Below are positions 25,461 through 35,565 of a stretch of 64,000 nucleotides of DNA, one piece after another. Position 1 is the first letter of the stretch, and each line of letters begins with the position of its first letter. The translations under genes and the position numbers were made by a program. The stretch is from Symbiodinium natans. Its lineage: Eukaryota; Sar; Dinophyceae; Suessiales; Symbiodiniaceae. The notes under the pieces were generated by a model. That model saw nothing but the letters and a program-made list of their open reading frames with translations, had not been told where the DNA came from and did no database searches. The stretch is from positions 126,001 through 190,000 of the forward strand of contig CAJNDS010001302.1 of NCBI GenBank assembly GCA_905221605.1, in the 5' to 3' direction.

Positions 25461-25983
25461 CCTTTTGGCAGCCAAGGGAACCATGGGCGATGGTGCTTCC
25501 CCTGCCGGCTCAGACAAGGCTCCTGCCTCCAGCAGCTCCTGCACAAAGTGTCGAGAAGCGTCGTCGTCAGAGCGTAAGATGGCAGGGGTGCACACTGGGG
25601 TGCACCCTGGGGTGCACCCTGGGGTGCACCCTGGGGTGCACCCTGGGGTGCACCCTGCCGAAACCTTTGAAGCCCTCTTCACACCCTTCTGCTCCTGGAC
25701 AGCCTTTGGGTGCCCTGCATGGCTTGCCAGCGCCAGGGGTGTGAAGCCCACGGCATCCGCGCGCGCTAGATCTGCAGAGGCCTTGCGGGAAGATCACGGA
25801 AACGCGATCAAGTAGTCCGTCTAGTAAGGACAAAGTACACTCAAACAACCGTCAAACCCACGCTAAGGCGCCTTGCACACCACGCACACACCGCTGACAG
25901 AGGCAAAGTTGTGCTATCAAGGCCTGGATAAGTGCCCGAATCACACCCAGCTCGCCGACCATCGCCGCAATGTGCATGGGCAC
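25461..25983 (-). CDS. Ankyrin-repeat gene, three exons with GC and GA introns
   Basis: Exon 1 (25924-25983, 20 codons) follows AG| and reads VPMHIAAMVGELGVIRALIQ. Exon 2 (25695-25781, 29 codons) reads ASADLARADAVGFTPLALA and SHAGHPKAVQ. Exon 3 (25461-25538, 26 codons) reads ELLEAGALSEPAGEAPSP and MVPLAAKR, then donor AGG|GTGCTT. All three are phase 0. Intron 1 (25782-25923) is GC-AG; intron 2 (25539-25694) begins GAGCAG and ends AG. The joins restore LIQASADLARADAVGFTPL and GHPKAVQELLEAGAL, textbook ankyrin spacing. About three repeats are visible. Exons on either side (24.99-25.08 and 26.56-26.64 kb) probably belong to the same gene. Role: protein-binding scaffold, partner unknown. Confidence 0.83.
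25584..25657. repeat. 12-bp minisatellite inside an intron
   Basis: Six copies of GGGGTGCACCCT (the first one variant) lie wholly inside the GA-AG intron 25539-25694. Confidence 0.92.
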
Positions 25984-26563
25984 CTCTATGCAAATCTTAT
26001 GCAACCTTCGAGGCTCACAAGGTGTAAAACTGCTACATGTTGTGCATATGGGTGTCCATTGATTGTCATGCCCTCGCAACACCAGGCACGTTCGTGCGAC
26101 CATCACAGCATGAGGCTACATGACGTCAGACAGAGCTGTGCTCTGATGTTTGGGAGTGCCTGTTTCGTGCCCGGCATCTCTGCGCTGAGGTCCGCTTTCA
26201 ACCTGAGGCGACGTGATCTCTTTTGTATTCCGCCCAGTATTCACCAGAAAAAGCCTAAAATGCATTGAAACGTCTTAATCTGCCCTCCACATGGGGTGGC
26301 GCCAATGAAAATTTTGACTTTGGTCTGCTGCTCCGCCCCGCCCCCCACTCGGACGGGCCCCTTCCCCGCAGCGTGCGATGAGCATCATGAGCATCAGCTG
26401 CCGGGGCAAGGTCGCGAGCGGCTGAGCATCCACAAAGACGTGCATCATCGACATCCGTGGCTCAACAATGTTTACCCGGACCCAGCAACATCAGCAAGGA
26501 GGTTGGTAGGGGTTGGTGGCGGTGTTCGCATGCGACTGCTTGCGCCGAGAAGGCCTTGAAAAC

Positions 26564-26640
26564 TTGCCAAGACGCTCCAGCAGCCGCTCAGCGACCCCAC
26601 CCAAGCCGAGCTGTGCCGCTAGCAGCAGCGGGGTGGCTGC
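26564..26640 (-). CDS. Ankyrin-repeat exon
   Basis: After acceptor AAG| (26641) the frame reads ATPLLLAAQLGLGGVAERLL and ERLG, both helices of one ankyrin repeat, to donor CAA|GTTTTC at 26563. A GC donor a few bases earlier (CTTG|GCAAG) is also possible. The loop before the next first helix (25.98 kb) is not accounted for, so an exon between them is probably missing from this list. Confidence 0.7.
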
Positions 26641-26660
26641 CTTCCATCGGACATCAAGCC

Positions 26661-26753
26661 GTGCCATGCCATGCCCAAGCCATGCCATGCCAAAAAACCA
26701 TGCCAAGCCATGCCAAGCCATGCCAAGCCATGCCAAGCCATGCCAAGCCATGC
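26661..26753. repeat. 10-bp minisatellite (CATGCCAAGC)
   Basis: About six perfect CATGCCAAGC copies after a degenerate start. The array lies just upstream of the 26.6-kb ankyrin exon in coding direction, so it is probably intronic. Confidence 0.93.
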
Positions 26754-27120
26754 ACCGACAACCTTCAAGAAGTTCTAAGCTGGTCAGTTGAAGAAGCCTC
26801 AACACCTCAACTGACTCACTTTATCTCCCAACGCGGCTAAAACTGTCCAAACTCCGTCCTCACGTACCCTGAGACTCCGCCTGCCCGGCCCGTGCAATCC
26901 ACGTGACAATGGGCGCCGGTGGCGGCGAGGGACCATCCTCGAGGGCTCCAGTCTGGGATGAGACTGGCATGTGTCGCGGACGTTCCGGGAGCTTTCGGGA
27001 GCTTTCGGAAGCTCGGGAGTTTCGACTTGCCTCTCGCCGGCCACCCGTGGTCGTCCATTGGCCGATGGGCGGCTCAGGAAAGTCCTCTAAAGCGCGGCGT
27101 GACTTGCTTGGGCTCTTGAG

Positions 27121-27178
27121 CGAGAGGGAAAGAGCGAGCGAGCGAGAGAGAGAGAGAGGGAGAGAGAGAGAGAGAGCG
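27121..27178. repeat. GA microsatellite
   Basis: Interrupted (GA)n with GCGA variants at its start. Confidence 0.95.
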
Positions 27179-27839
27179 CTCCACATTGGGAGGACGGGAT
27201 CCCCTTTCCTCGTGAGGCGCTGGAGCGGAATATATGAAGCGCTCCTGCTCTCATTCAGTGAAAAAAACACAGAGAAAAACCGTGGAACTGCAATGATCCC
27301 TGGTGTGCGCTGGAAGCATGTCCTCCGTCTCCTCCATGTTTGCTCGGGATAGGGCAATCTTCCACCATCCTTTGCAATACCTGACGAAAGCAAAGCGCAT
27401 CACAAATTTCATCGGATGGCATTCCTGTCATCAAGCACCAGAATAACAAAATAGTCGGCAAAAGGGTAAAGCGGCTACATTGGACAATGAAGCCCAAGCA
27501 CACCACAGCCCCAAAAAGGTTCTCGTACAGCGGCCGGCCGCTAAACTCGCCCACCTGCAACTCCGCAGCATGGCGCAAAATTCCCTGTTGTCTCAACCCC
27601 CCTTTTTCAGAACAGGAAAGATAATGGAAAGATCACAAAAAGCAGAGGCACCCCCGCCATCACCCCCCACCTGCTGGTAGGGGCCGTTCACCTTCTCGGC
27701 TCCGGCCTTTTCAGAAATTGAGTGCTGACACTGGCTGACACTTGTATTCAAACTTCAAAGAAGTTTTGCTTATTCAACACAGCTGCAATGTAATGGTTCC
27801 CGCCTTCGAAACTAGCAAGCCCGAATGCGCTGTGCGGGC

Positions 27840-27905
27840 TTCGATGTTCGCCCCGTGCTCAACAAGCATGGAGATAATCTCCTTAGTCGGGGCACATGTC
27901 AAGGC
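27840..27905 (-). CDS. Ankyrin-repeat exon
   Basis: After acceptor CAG| (27906) the frame reads ALTCAPTKEIISMLVEHG and ANIEART, a clear second helix and turn (LLxHGANIxAR). The 3' end is uncertain; a GT near 27813 (CTA|GTTTCG) is possible. Confidence 0.68.
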
Positions 27906-28100
27906 CTGACGGGTGCCCAAATCCCCGAACACTGCGACTGCCTTGCCAAGCCTCCGTGTTCCCAGCCTGTACTGCCGTGAGAAGTCCAGTGAGATCCATG
28001 CCTCACTTACGACACAAAGTGTCGACAACAGGCTGGCACAAGTTGTGGGTAGAAAATGCTGTCGTCGGAAACGACAATCCAGCGCTGACAGACGAGAAAC

Positions 28101-28146
28101 TGTTTCGCAGATCGGCGACACCGGGAAGTCGCAAAAGCTCCTCCAC
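28101..28146 (-). CDS. Probable ankyrin-repeat exon (short)
   Basis: After AAG| (28147) the frame reads VEELLRLPGVADLRN, like an ankyrin second helix and turn. The donor may be AACA|GTTTCT at 28100. Short, so only moderate support. Confidence 0.45.
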
Positions 28147-28351
28147 CTTGGTAGATGGGCGCTACATGGGCAACCTGCACAGAGCTCTCGACCTTTTTAC
28201 TGAGACGCGTTTGTGCAGACTCCGAGACAAGCCGCACAGGGGATGTGATGTCGTTCGATCGCTGCTCCTCAACACTTGCAACGCTTTTGGCCAAATGATC
28301 CCTTCGCTTGTGACCTTGTTAGTAAGAGTGCAGTCAGTGCAGTCGAGTCCG

Positions 28352-28585
28352 CTATCGTATTCTTGAGTCAGTGAAAGACACCAGCCCTTGTCCTAGAGCT
28401 TCTGCACACAGCGCGGCAGTGTGTGAGTCGACGTCGCCATGCTCTGCCGCGAGCAGCATCCTGAACCGGGAAGCAGAAAGCTGCTGACGAGCCTGCCCGC
28501 CACCCTTCCCCGCGAGCCTGAGCACAGCAGCGTGGCCCTGTCCCGCTGCCAGCTGTAATGCAGACGTCCCTGGGCCAAAGCCGGC
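28352..28585 (-). CDS. Ankyrin-repeat exon
   Basis: After GAG| (28586) the frame reads AGFGPGTSALQLAAGQGHAA and VLRLAGKG, a strong ankyrin first helix and start of the second. The frame stays open through MLLAAEHGDVD to a stop at 28352-28354. The exon could instead end early at CTCAG|GCTCGC (GC donor) or AAGG|GTGGCG. Confidence 0.65.
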   Translation of the reverse strand, partial: AGFGPGTSALQLAAGQGHAAVLRLAGKGGGQARQQLSASRFRMLLAAEHGDVDSHTAALCAEALGQGLVSFTDSRIR

Positions 28586-28689
28586 CTCGGAAAGCTTCTA
28601 ACCGTTATCGAGATTCTTTGTACACCTGTGCACTCGGACGATTGGACGCAAGGACCCTGTTGCTTTTCCAAGGGGCAGAAGTAGTTTTC

Positions 28690-28825
28690 AAGGGGTCGGC
28701 AGAAATGCTCAGAAGCTCCTCCACCACATCCTGTGCTGCACTGAGCCTACATGACGCTGTCAATACTATCACCTGGCATATTGCTAAGCGAGCACTCCTG
28801 TTGCCAAGTTCAGCATTTCTGCTGA
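28690..28825 (-). CDS. Ankyrin-repeat exon or exon pair
   Basis: The frame holds AELGNRSARLAICQ (first helix) and, 42 nt later in the same frame, DVVEELLSISADP (second helix and turn). The intervening 42 nt begin with GT and end with AG (28731-28772); removing them gives ideal ankyrin spacing, but they are also open in frame. Either this is an unusually short intron or the repeat carries a 14-residue insert. Confidence 0.55.
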
Positions 28826-28881
28826 GAATAGCTTGCGACGGCATTGCCAAGCGCGAAACTCTAAGGCTCTACAACCAGAAC

Positions 28882-28941
28882 CCTTCTAACACAAGCTTCC
28901 TCCAAGCCAAGCTCGCTAGCCATCATCAGCAGTGTAGCTCC
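28882..28941 (-). CDS. Ankyrin-repeat exon
   Basis: After AAG| (28942) the frame reads GATLLMMASELGLEEACVRR, an ankyrin first helix and part of the second. A GT donor follows at 28881. It is the most 5' ankyrin exon seen in this cluster; the gene start was not found. Confidence 0.6.
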
Positions 28942-29206
28942 CTTCCTTAGAACATCGCAGCTTTTGAGGCCGTGACACTTTGTTGCTTGTTTGGCCCACT
29001 TCATGATTCTGTAGCATGTCTAAAAAAATTGAACAGTGCGCTTTTGCCCCGCCCCTCCCGCCCTCACCCCGGCCCCGCCAGCTCCAACCTCTGCATTCTG
29101 AAAAACACCCTACTGCTTGCGTTTCAAAGGCTTTCCTTGCATGTTTTCTTGCGCTTTCCCTCCTCACCCTGCCCATTCTTCTGCCATGGTACAAGGAACT
29201 TGCAGT

Positions 29207-29746
29207 CTACGGAGCGACAGCTGTGCCGTTGCGAGTGTGAGCTCCCGTCCCACCACAACAACCATCCTGAAATCTGCGACAAGATGTAGCAATGTAGACC
29301 TTGAGCACAACTAGGCAAGGCGTCGTGTTGGGCAGCGGTGAATCTGGTCCAACCATGCTCTTGAGCTTCAGAAGCTCCGTCACACCTCTTGGTCTCGTGA
29401 GTAGGCTCTCTGTCCGGTGGTCCACCGGGGGCTGCTCAGATAACAAGATTATACGATTGATCGGATGTGTCGAATTTATCCGGGTGCCATGGGGTGTTGA
29501 GATGTGCCTGGCGCCCGGAACTGATCCAGGAAGTTGCGCAGCCGAGTCAGGAAGCCATCCTCTTCCGTTCGGAAGAATGTTGAAGAGATTTGAACGATTT
29601 GAACGGACTGCAAGAGTTCTGCAAGCATGATCAAGCATGAGGAGTGTCGTGTCCTGTCGTCGTTCAATGACGTCCCAGACTTCCGTGGCCACCTCCGAGA
29701 TGCGCAGCTGCACCTTCCAGAGAAGTTGCTCACATGGAAAAGTCAA
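29207..29746 (-). CDS. Long open frame, unrecognised
   Basis: A 179-codon minus-strand frame with plausible protein composition: LRISEVATEVWDVIERRQDT, LLMLDHACRTLAVRSN, RPRGVTELLKLKSMVGPDS, then a GT after CTCAAG. A second frame over part of it (FRTEEDGFLTRLRNFLDQF) is equally exon-like, so the true frame is unresolved. It lies 5' of the ankyrin series and might be its upstream exon or a separate gene. Confidence 0.35.
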   Translation of the reverse strand: MTFPCEQLLWKVQLRISEVATEVWDVIERRQDTTLLMLDHACRTLAVRSNRSNLFNILPNGRGWLPDSAAQLPGSVPGARHISTPHGTRINSTHPINRIILLSEQPPVDHRTESLLTRPRGVTELLKLKSMVGPDSPLPNTTPCLVVLKVYIATSCRRFQDGCCGGTGAHTRNGTAVAP

Positions 29747-30148
29747 TTAAGGTCAATTGCAAGAGTCTTACAAGTACCACCAATCAGGCGTGCTGAAAAG
29801 TGCTCCGTCCAATGTGCTCCAAGACGGCACATGCATCAGGTTCGGGATGCCGGTTCAGAGACAAGGAGAAGAAGCAGAGGGGAGGGGTAGAAAAGGGAGA
29901 ATAAACGGGATAAAGACATGAACCACTCTGAAAACACGGCCTCGTCTTGGAAGAAACGGATTACTTGGGTCTCCAACCTCAAGTGACACGGGACATGCAG
30001 GGTTTTGCTATGACCGATGACCTCAGCTTGAAATGCGGCAATTGCAAGGACATAGCATCAGTTGCCTGGTCACCCCTCCGGGAGGCGAAGCCGGCACTCC
30101 AAACTTCAAACTCTCCAACGACTTCGAATTGAATCCAACACTAAAAAA

Positions 30149-31005
30149 CTATCCAAAAACATCCTCTCGTCCTTTCCACATCTGAGGGGCATCTTGTTGA
30201 CGTGAAGCTCGAATCCCTCTCCAGATTGCTGCCCTCCTTTGCCGTCTTCATCCTGAGGATGTCAGCACAGGGTTCCAGGTTTGGGGCTTGAGCCTTTCGT
30301 GAAGCATCGCAACCGATGCAACCAAAAGCACGCCATGCACGCCGATCTTGTGATGAAATCCCGCGTGCAAATTTGGGATCTTTACTCCTTGCCACCTGCG
30401 GCAGCCTGTGGGGTGGCATGCGCTCCAGTTCGACACACCATGTGCAGCGGCTACCGTCAGCCCTTACCCTAAGTTTGCCTACTTACAGACCCAGCCGGGT
30501 CTCCCTTAAGGAGGTCTGAAAGAGGGGCGCCGCTGTCCGGAGCTGCCTCGCGGGCCATTGCAAATTCAGTGTCAACTCCAAGCACCAACACCCCAGTCCG
30601 CGCACAAACACACACACACACACACACACACAAGCACGATGCATCTACCCATATATTTATATGTATATATATGTATATTTGTATACATTTATATATATAT
30701 TTATATTTATATATGTACATGTCTCTCTCTCTCTCGCTTGACTCACCACAAACACGCCAAAAATGCCCAGCTGGAAGCTACTAGCCTTAGAGTGTCAGCT
30801 CAGGGAATCAGAAACTTCAGGCCCAAAGAGCAGTTCATAACAGCACTCCTCGCAAAAATGTGAGAAAGGGGTTGTGCGGCTTTTGCTTCTGTTGCTAAGT
30901 CATTGCTCACCTTCAAATACCGTCGAAGCTGGTTGTCATGGGGTCCATGCAAGCCCTTGAAAATAATGGAGCCGTCAATCCGCCGAGGCCTTGGGTCGAA
31001 GGTGT
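30149..31005 (-). CDS. Three-exon gene, unrecognised product
   Basis: Exon 1 (30911-31005) follows CCTAG| and reads TFDPRPRRIDGSIIFKGLH, then GPHDNQLRRYLK, to donor AAG|GTGAGC. Exon 2 (30487-30546) follows GAG| with AAPDSGAPLSDLLKGDPAGS and ends at a perfect GTAAGT donor. Exon 3 starts at 30252 after CTCAG| with DEDGKGGQQSGEGFELHVNK and MPLRCGKDERMFLD; its end is unsure. Introns are 364 and 234 nt, both GT-AG, and phases agree (0/0). Intron 1 holds a (TG)n microsatellite and a TA-rich stretch. The peptide is polar with no membrane segment; I recognise no family. Confidence 0.62.
30606..30740. repeat. CA and TA/TATTTA simple repeats
   Basis: (CA)n at 30606-30632, then TATATTTATATG-type repeats and a short CT run, inside the first intron of the 30-31 kb gene. 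Confidence 0.93.
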
Positions 31006-31009
31006 CTAG

Positions 31010-32160
31010 GTTGTGAGAACAGGCACCCCCTCCAAATCCTCCCCCCAAGCCCAAAGCCACACGCTGGCCCCTTTTTTTCCTGGAATGGGTACCCCCCGTA
31101 GGCGACCGGGATCTGGGAGCGGACGGTTTGCCGGGACCAGGGGAGGTTGGGCTCATGCTGTAGGGTCTGACACCCCCACCCCACCCGCCCCCCAATCGCG
31201 TTCAGCGCAAAACAGAACTGCACCCTTTGTCTGGCAGGCAGTCAGCCCACCCCTTTCGGGTTTGCTCCCATTAATTTAGACACGGGTAGGTTTTGGGTAT
31301 GTTTCGTAGGCAAAAGTGGGAGCAGAGCAGGCCCCGCCTCCCCAAACCCCCCCACGTCCCTCCTCTCCGGAGCTGCATTGGGCCAGGCCGAGGCGGGTCG
31401 CGTAGCGTTCAAATTAATGATAAAAAGCCAGGGGTCCCAACGGGGCAATAAAAGTACCATGCATCAAAGCCCCTTGAAAGAAACCAGCAAAGAGGAAAGT
31501 TATTCCTGATCCAATAGATGACAGGCAATTGAAGGAATTGTAAACATCTGGAAAGGATGGGATTTCTCTTGGCATAACATAAAATCCTAAGAGATGCATT
31601 GAGAAAGCGCAAGAAGAATACCAATAAACATTACATGTAGATGAAAAAGAAAAATTATAGTAGAGGATGAAGGACATGAATTCTTAGTTCCGGCAATCTT
31701 TTCCTCCCCATAAAGAAAAGATTCAGAGAAGACAGAAATCACAGCTCACAACAAAAGTAAAAAGGAAAATGTGCTACAACATAGCATGGATCATGTAATC
31801 CTCGATCTACTGCGACGTTCTCCAAATCGCCCCTTTCATGGCCTCGGCTTCTGCTCGCGATCCTGGCATTTACGAAGCAGCAAGTACACTTAACTGCAAG
31901 TCTGCATACGGGGACTAGTCACGACTAGTCTTACACCAGTCACAGAAAATTTTGTGGACACGCTGAGGGGCTGGGGAAGTTGTCATGGAGAACGGCGGGA
32001 GGGAAAAACAAACAAAAGCACGAAATGCACAGCAGACCAATGAGGCGAGACAGAGCCAAGGCTAAACAAACTCCCTAAACGCAAGGGCTACCCCGCAAGG
32101 GCAAGGGCTACCACAGCAAGGGCATGGGCTGCCCCGCAAGGGCAAGAGGTCCCTCAGCAT
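31010..32160. other. No gene seen; AT-rich segment and short repeats
   Basis: A G/C-run-rich start (31020-31360) is followed by an AT-rich stretch (31390-31790). A GCAAGGGCTACC-type repeat lies at 32081-32149. Open frames look incidental. Confidence 0.45.
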
Positions 32161-32327
32161 CAATCAGCCTTTTGAGAGGAGAAAGTGCAGAAATCTCTCA
32201 GCTCCGTGGCAGACATCGTAGCCGGATGCCATACACCAAGCAAAGGCCAACCGATGCGTAAAGACAAGCAAAACGTAAGACACAAGTACATATACCACCA
32301 ACCAGTGCTGAAATAGCCAAAGAGTTC

Positions 32328-32775
32328 CTCGGAGGCAATCCTTGTAGTGGAGGATTCGCACACGGCAGACAGGACAGCTGTCATTCTCCAACAGCCACAC
32401 TTGGATGTGGTGCTTGCAGTAGCTGTGACCTGATCCAGAGCTGCACGGCTTTTGGCTCTTGATAGGACTGCAGCACCATCAAATCTCCTGTACGTGTACG
32501 TTTGTCTTACCAGCACATTACTGCAGCGTTGCCTCATACCTACTAGCTCGTTGCCATGCGAGCGAACATCTCCAGAAGCGCTCTTTCACAACAACGGAGC
32601 TCCTTGAACCACTTCGGGAGCCAGGCCGCCCAATCTCTCTGAGTTTCTCTGAGACACTCTTGAAACATCTCGAAACACTCGCGACCCTGCATGCGTCCTT
32701 GAAGCTCAGCGCCCGACCGCAGGGCAGCGTCACTGGTGACACGACGAGGTCGAAGCAGATGTTGCACTTGAGCTC
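32328..32775 (-). CDS. RING-finger protein, two exons
   Basis: Exon 1 (32718-32775) follows CAG| and reads ELKCNICFDLVVSPVTLPC, ending after the first base of a Gly codon. A 288-nt GT-AG intron (32430-32717) follows. Exon 2 (32328-32429) continues HSYCKHHIQVWLLENDSC and PVCRVRILHYKDCLR. The join rebuilds PCGHSYCKHH, giving C-x2-C-x11-C-x-H-x2-C-x2-H and then C-x2-C: a complete zinc-binding RING cross-brace typical of E3 ubiquitin ligases. The exon-2 end at GAG|GAACTC (GA donor) is a proposal. The frame is open upstream of exon 1, but no second domain is evident. Substrate and location are unknown. Confidence 0.82.
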
Positions 32776-34683
32776 CTGCTTGTGAGGTCTGCATATGGCT
32801 GCAGCGCAGAAGGCTGTTGTTTCAGTTCTGGCAGGTTTGCGTTGCCGTTGAGTGCCGTTTAGGGCATCTGTGCTTAAGCTCCTTGTGCAAATGAAACCCA
32901 GGTCCTGGAGATCTGCGAGCTGAGTCTCCCTTGTTAAATGGCTCCCTTTGCCTAGCTGACCTGCATGAGCTGAACCAGCCAGCAAAAACAAAAGCGCTCC
33001 TCCCTGTGAGTCTGCGATCTCAGAAGCCTGGGCACCCCACCTTTGCGGCACCGGATACACAGCCGTCTTTGTGTCGGAGTCTGGGGAAGCTACAAAGGGC
33101 TGCACATGGCAAAGGCTGCACATGGCTGCAACATCAATAGCTGGTACTGTCCGGCCGATAAGCCAGTCACATTGGTGCGATGCGAGATCCGCGCACATAT
33201 CCGGACTTCTAACGACCCATCGCGACATGATCAGTTACACGGTCCCTTCATATTAAAACCAAGGGCCCATACTTCAGAACCCTTTAAAGAAGGCAAGGGA
33301 CCATAACCCTTAGAGACAGGAGGGAACCCTGCCCTTCTCCAATGTGCTCTATTCTGGTGCCTTCTCGGTCCAGGCCATTCCGCTCGTGCCGAGCCCCAGC
33401 CATGAGCTTCTTCATCCTGGCGGGCTGGCCATGGAATGGACATGGATCCAGCAGGACCCAGCGCCTTCTTTTCCTTTCGATTCTTTTTGTGAGGTGCCAG
33501 GCTCGAGTCGTGCTTCTGGTCGTCATTTGGAAGCTGCGAAAATGCTGGAATGACCAAGCCTTGAAGCCATCCTACACTGATACATGGTCTTGCCGAAGTG
33601 CGATTTTGGAGTCTACATGGGTCTACTCAGTCATGCTCAAGATCAAGACACTGCGTTGACACGCTCCTCCTGATCTGCGCGTCCATGGCAATGTCCAAGT
33701 TCAGCTGCTGCCCTCCCAAGGACTGTGCGCATGTGAGGTTTTCAGCAAATCGCCGCCAAGCTCCAGACAAGGTCTGCTCGGCATGAAGCGTACAGTCCTG
33801 AAGGAAAGGGCCGCTGGCAAACCGGGCAGTTCGGCCGAAGCGTCATGGGCAGGTTCTCCTTGGATAACGAGCAGCTCTAAGTAGTTCGAAGGCCCAAATT
33901 GAATGCATGCTGCAAGTTCGTCACTTCACTCTGTTTAAACTCTTCAGCCGTGAGGTAAGAGAGGCCCCCCCTCTGCTTTCGTTCCCACATTGGCACGTGC
34001 TTGAGGATGGGGGGGGTTTTGTTTTGTTCTGGAACTTCTGCAAAGATGTTGATGAGCTTATAGCAGTGGGTCTGAATGCGTGGGGCTTTGGTACGAGGCT
34101 TACGAGGTTCTGTGAGTGCAGTATGTTAAATACGCGGTGCTTGGGGTCGAGGGGAATGGAGCTTTGGGTAGATTTGCAACGCATGAGGTTTGGGAATACA
34201 TGGCGGAATTTCATCTGAATACCGTCTTTCACCAGAATCGCTGAAACACCCAATGACAAGTAAACAGGCCTGCCACAAACACCCAAGGCACTGTATCAAG
34301 ATCCTGGAGCGCCGCATGCCAGAGCTTCTCTTCGGACATGAAAAACCTAGGATCGCAGGCTCACGAGCGCTGACAAAAAGTCCAAGGTTTTCCAAGGTTT
34401 GCCATTTGCCGCAGACTCACTTTGGGCATTACGAGGTGTAGGCGTACCGAGGCGTAGCAAGGTGTACTGTGGTGTACCGAGGTGCAGGGTCCGCTGGTCG
34501 ATTGCAACTGTACACAGAGATGCCCAACATTGCAATACTGGCCGTTTAATGATCTTGTACGCTCTGCTTTTGCTCGCCTACCCTCATAATGCAGTAATTA
34601 ATATACAACGGAGGCACCCCCCAAGGCTACCTGATGTTTTCAGGCAGGGAATTACGGACACTTGGCCACAGGCTCTTGTCACG

Positions 34684-35020
34684 CCATTCTCTCCAAGGAT
34701 ACTCGGCGGGACTCTTGCAGGGGCACTGCAAGGATATTCGCAGACTCTGCGGCCTTCTCTGTGGGTGGGCGCCTCGCGGGCTTCTCTGGGGTGGGGACTC
34801 CAAAGGACTCTCGGCGACACTTTCTGCGGGACGGGGACACTCGGGTGGGCTCCAGAGATACTTGGCGGGAATCTCTGTTTAACTTCTCTGAAGAACAGCA
34901 CTCCAGGGATGCTCGCCGAGACTCTTTGCACGCTTCTCACTCGATACTCGGCGGGCTTCTCTGGGGCTGGGCACTCCAGGGATACTCAGCAGGACTCTGT
35001 GCTGGCTTCTCTGGGTGGCG
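34684..35020 (+). repeat. Degenerate CTCCAAGGATACTCGGCGGG repeat
   Basis: About seven diverged units of roughly 40-70 bp share CTCCAxGGATACTCGGCGGG and CTTCTCTGGGGCTGGG blocks. Related sequence recurs at 5067-5190 and 54876-54940. Confidence 0.75.
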
Positions 35021-35405
35021 GGACACAGGCAGGGCAAGGAGGCGAGGAGCATGTTGACTTAAAATCAAACAACCCCACATCGACGGTGCTGGAACACGAA
35101 AATGAAAACAGCAAAGAGGAATGGATTGGAATAGGGCATGTGAACAAGTCGTATTTTATTCTCAAAAGCATGCTCAGAAGTCAATGGGAGCGATCTGCTT
35201 GCTCCTCAATTTATATAAGCAACTGGATCCCGGGAAGGATGTGTTACGTACCTTGTGTTGATTTGTGCATTGTGCAAGATGTCCATTCTCCAAGGGGCAC
35301 GTCCACCTTCCCATCCAAATGAACTTGCTGAACAATGCCTGTCTCTGTCAAAGCTGAGAGCTTGTGTCTCTGCACTTCTCCGGACAAACCCTGAGAGTTG
35401 CACAG

Positions 35406-35565
35406 CGCACAAGCAATGCACAAGCAATGCACAAGCAATGCACAACAATGCGCAAGAAATGCGCAAGCAATGCGCAAGCAATGCACAAGCAATGCACAAG
35501 CTCAGCCAGCCAGCCAGCCAGCCAGCAATGCACAAGCAATGCACAAGCAATGAACAATGCACAAG
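35406..35565. repeat. 11-bp minisatellite (CACAAGCAATG)
   Basis: About twelve copies with G/C variants, interrupted by a (CCAG)n run at 35503-35525. Confidence 0.94.

Noticed and set aside
28504-28585. 43-nt GT...AG segment (28461-28503) as an intron
   Set aside because: Removing it shifts the frame out of the downstream LLAAEHGD reading, so reading through or another donor is more likely.
19936-33175. CCAATGTGA(C/T)TGGCTTAT shared in opposite orientation at 19936 and 33158
   Set aside because: Only about 18 bp match and flanks differ; too short to call an element.
34399-35322. 307-codon plus-strand frame
   Set aside because: Most of it is the degenerate minisatellite; repeats happen to lack stops and the rest has no motif.
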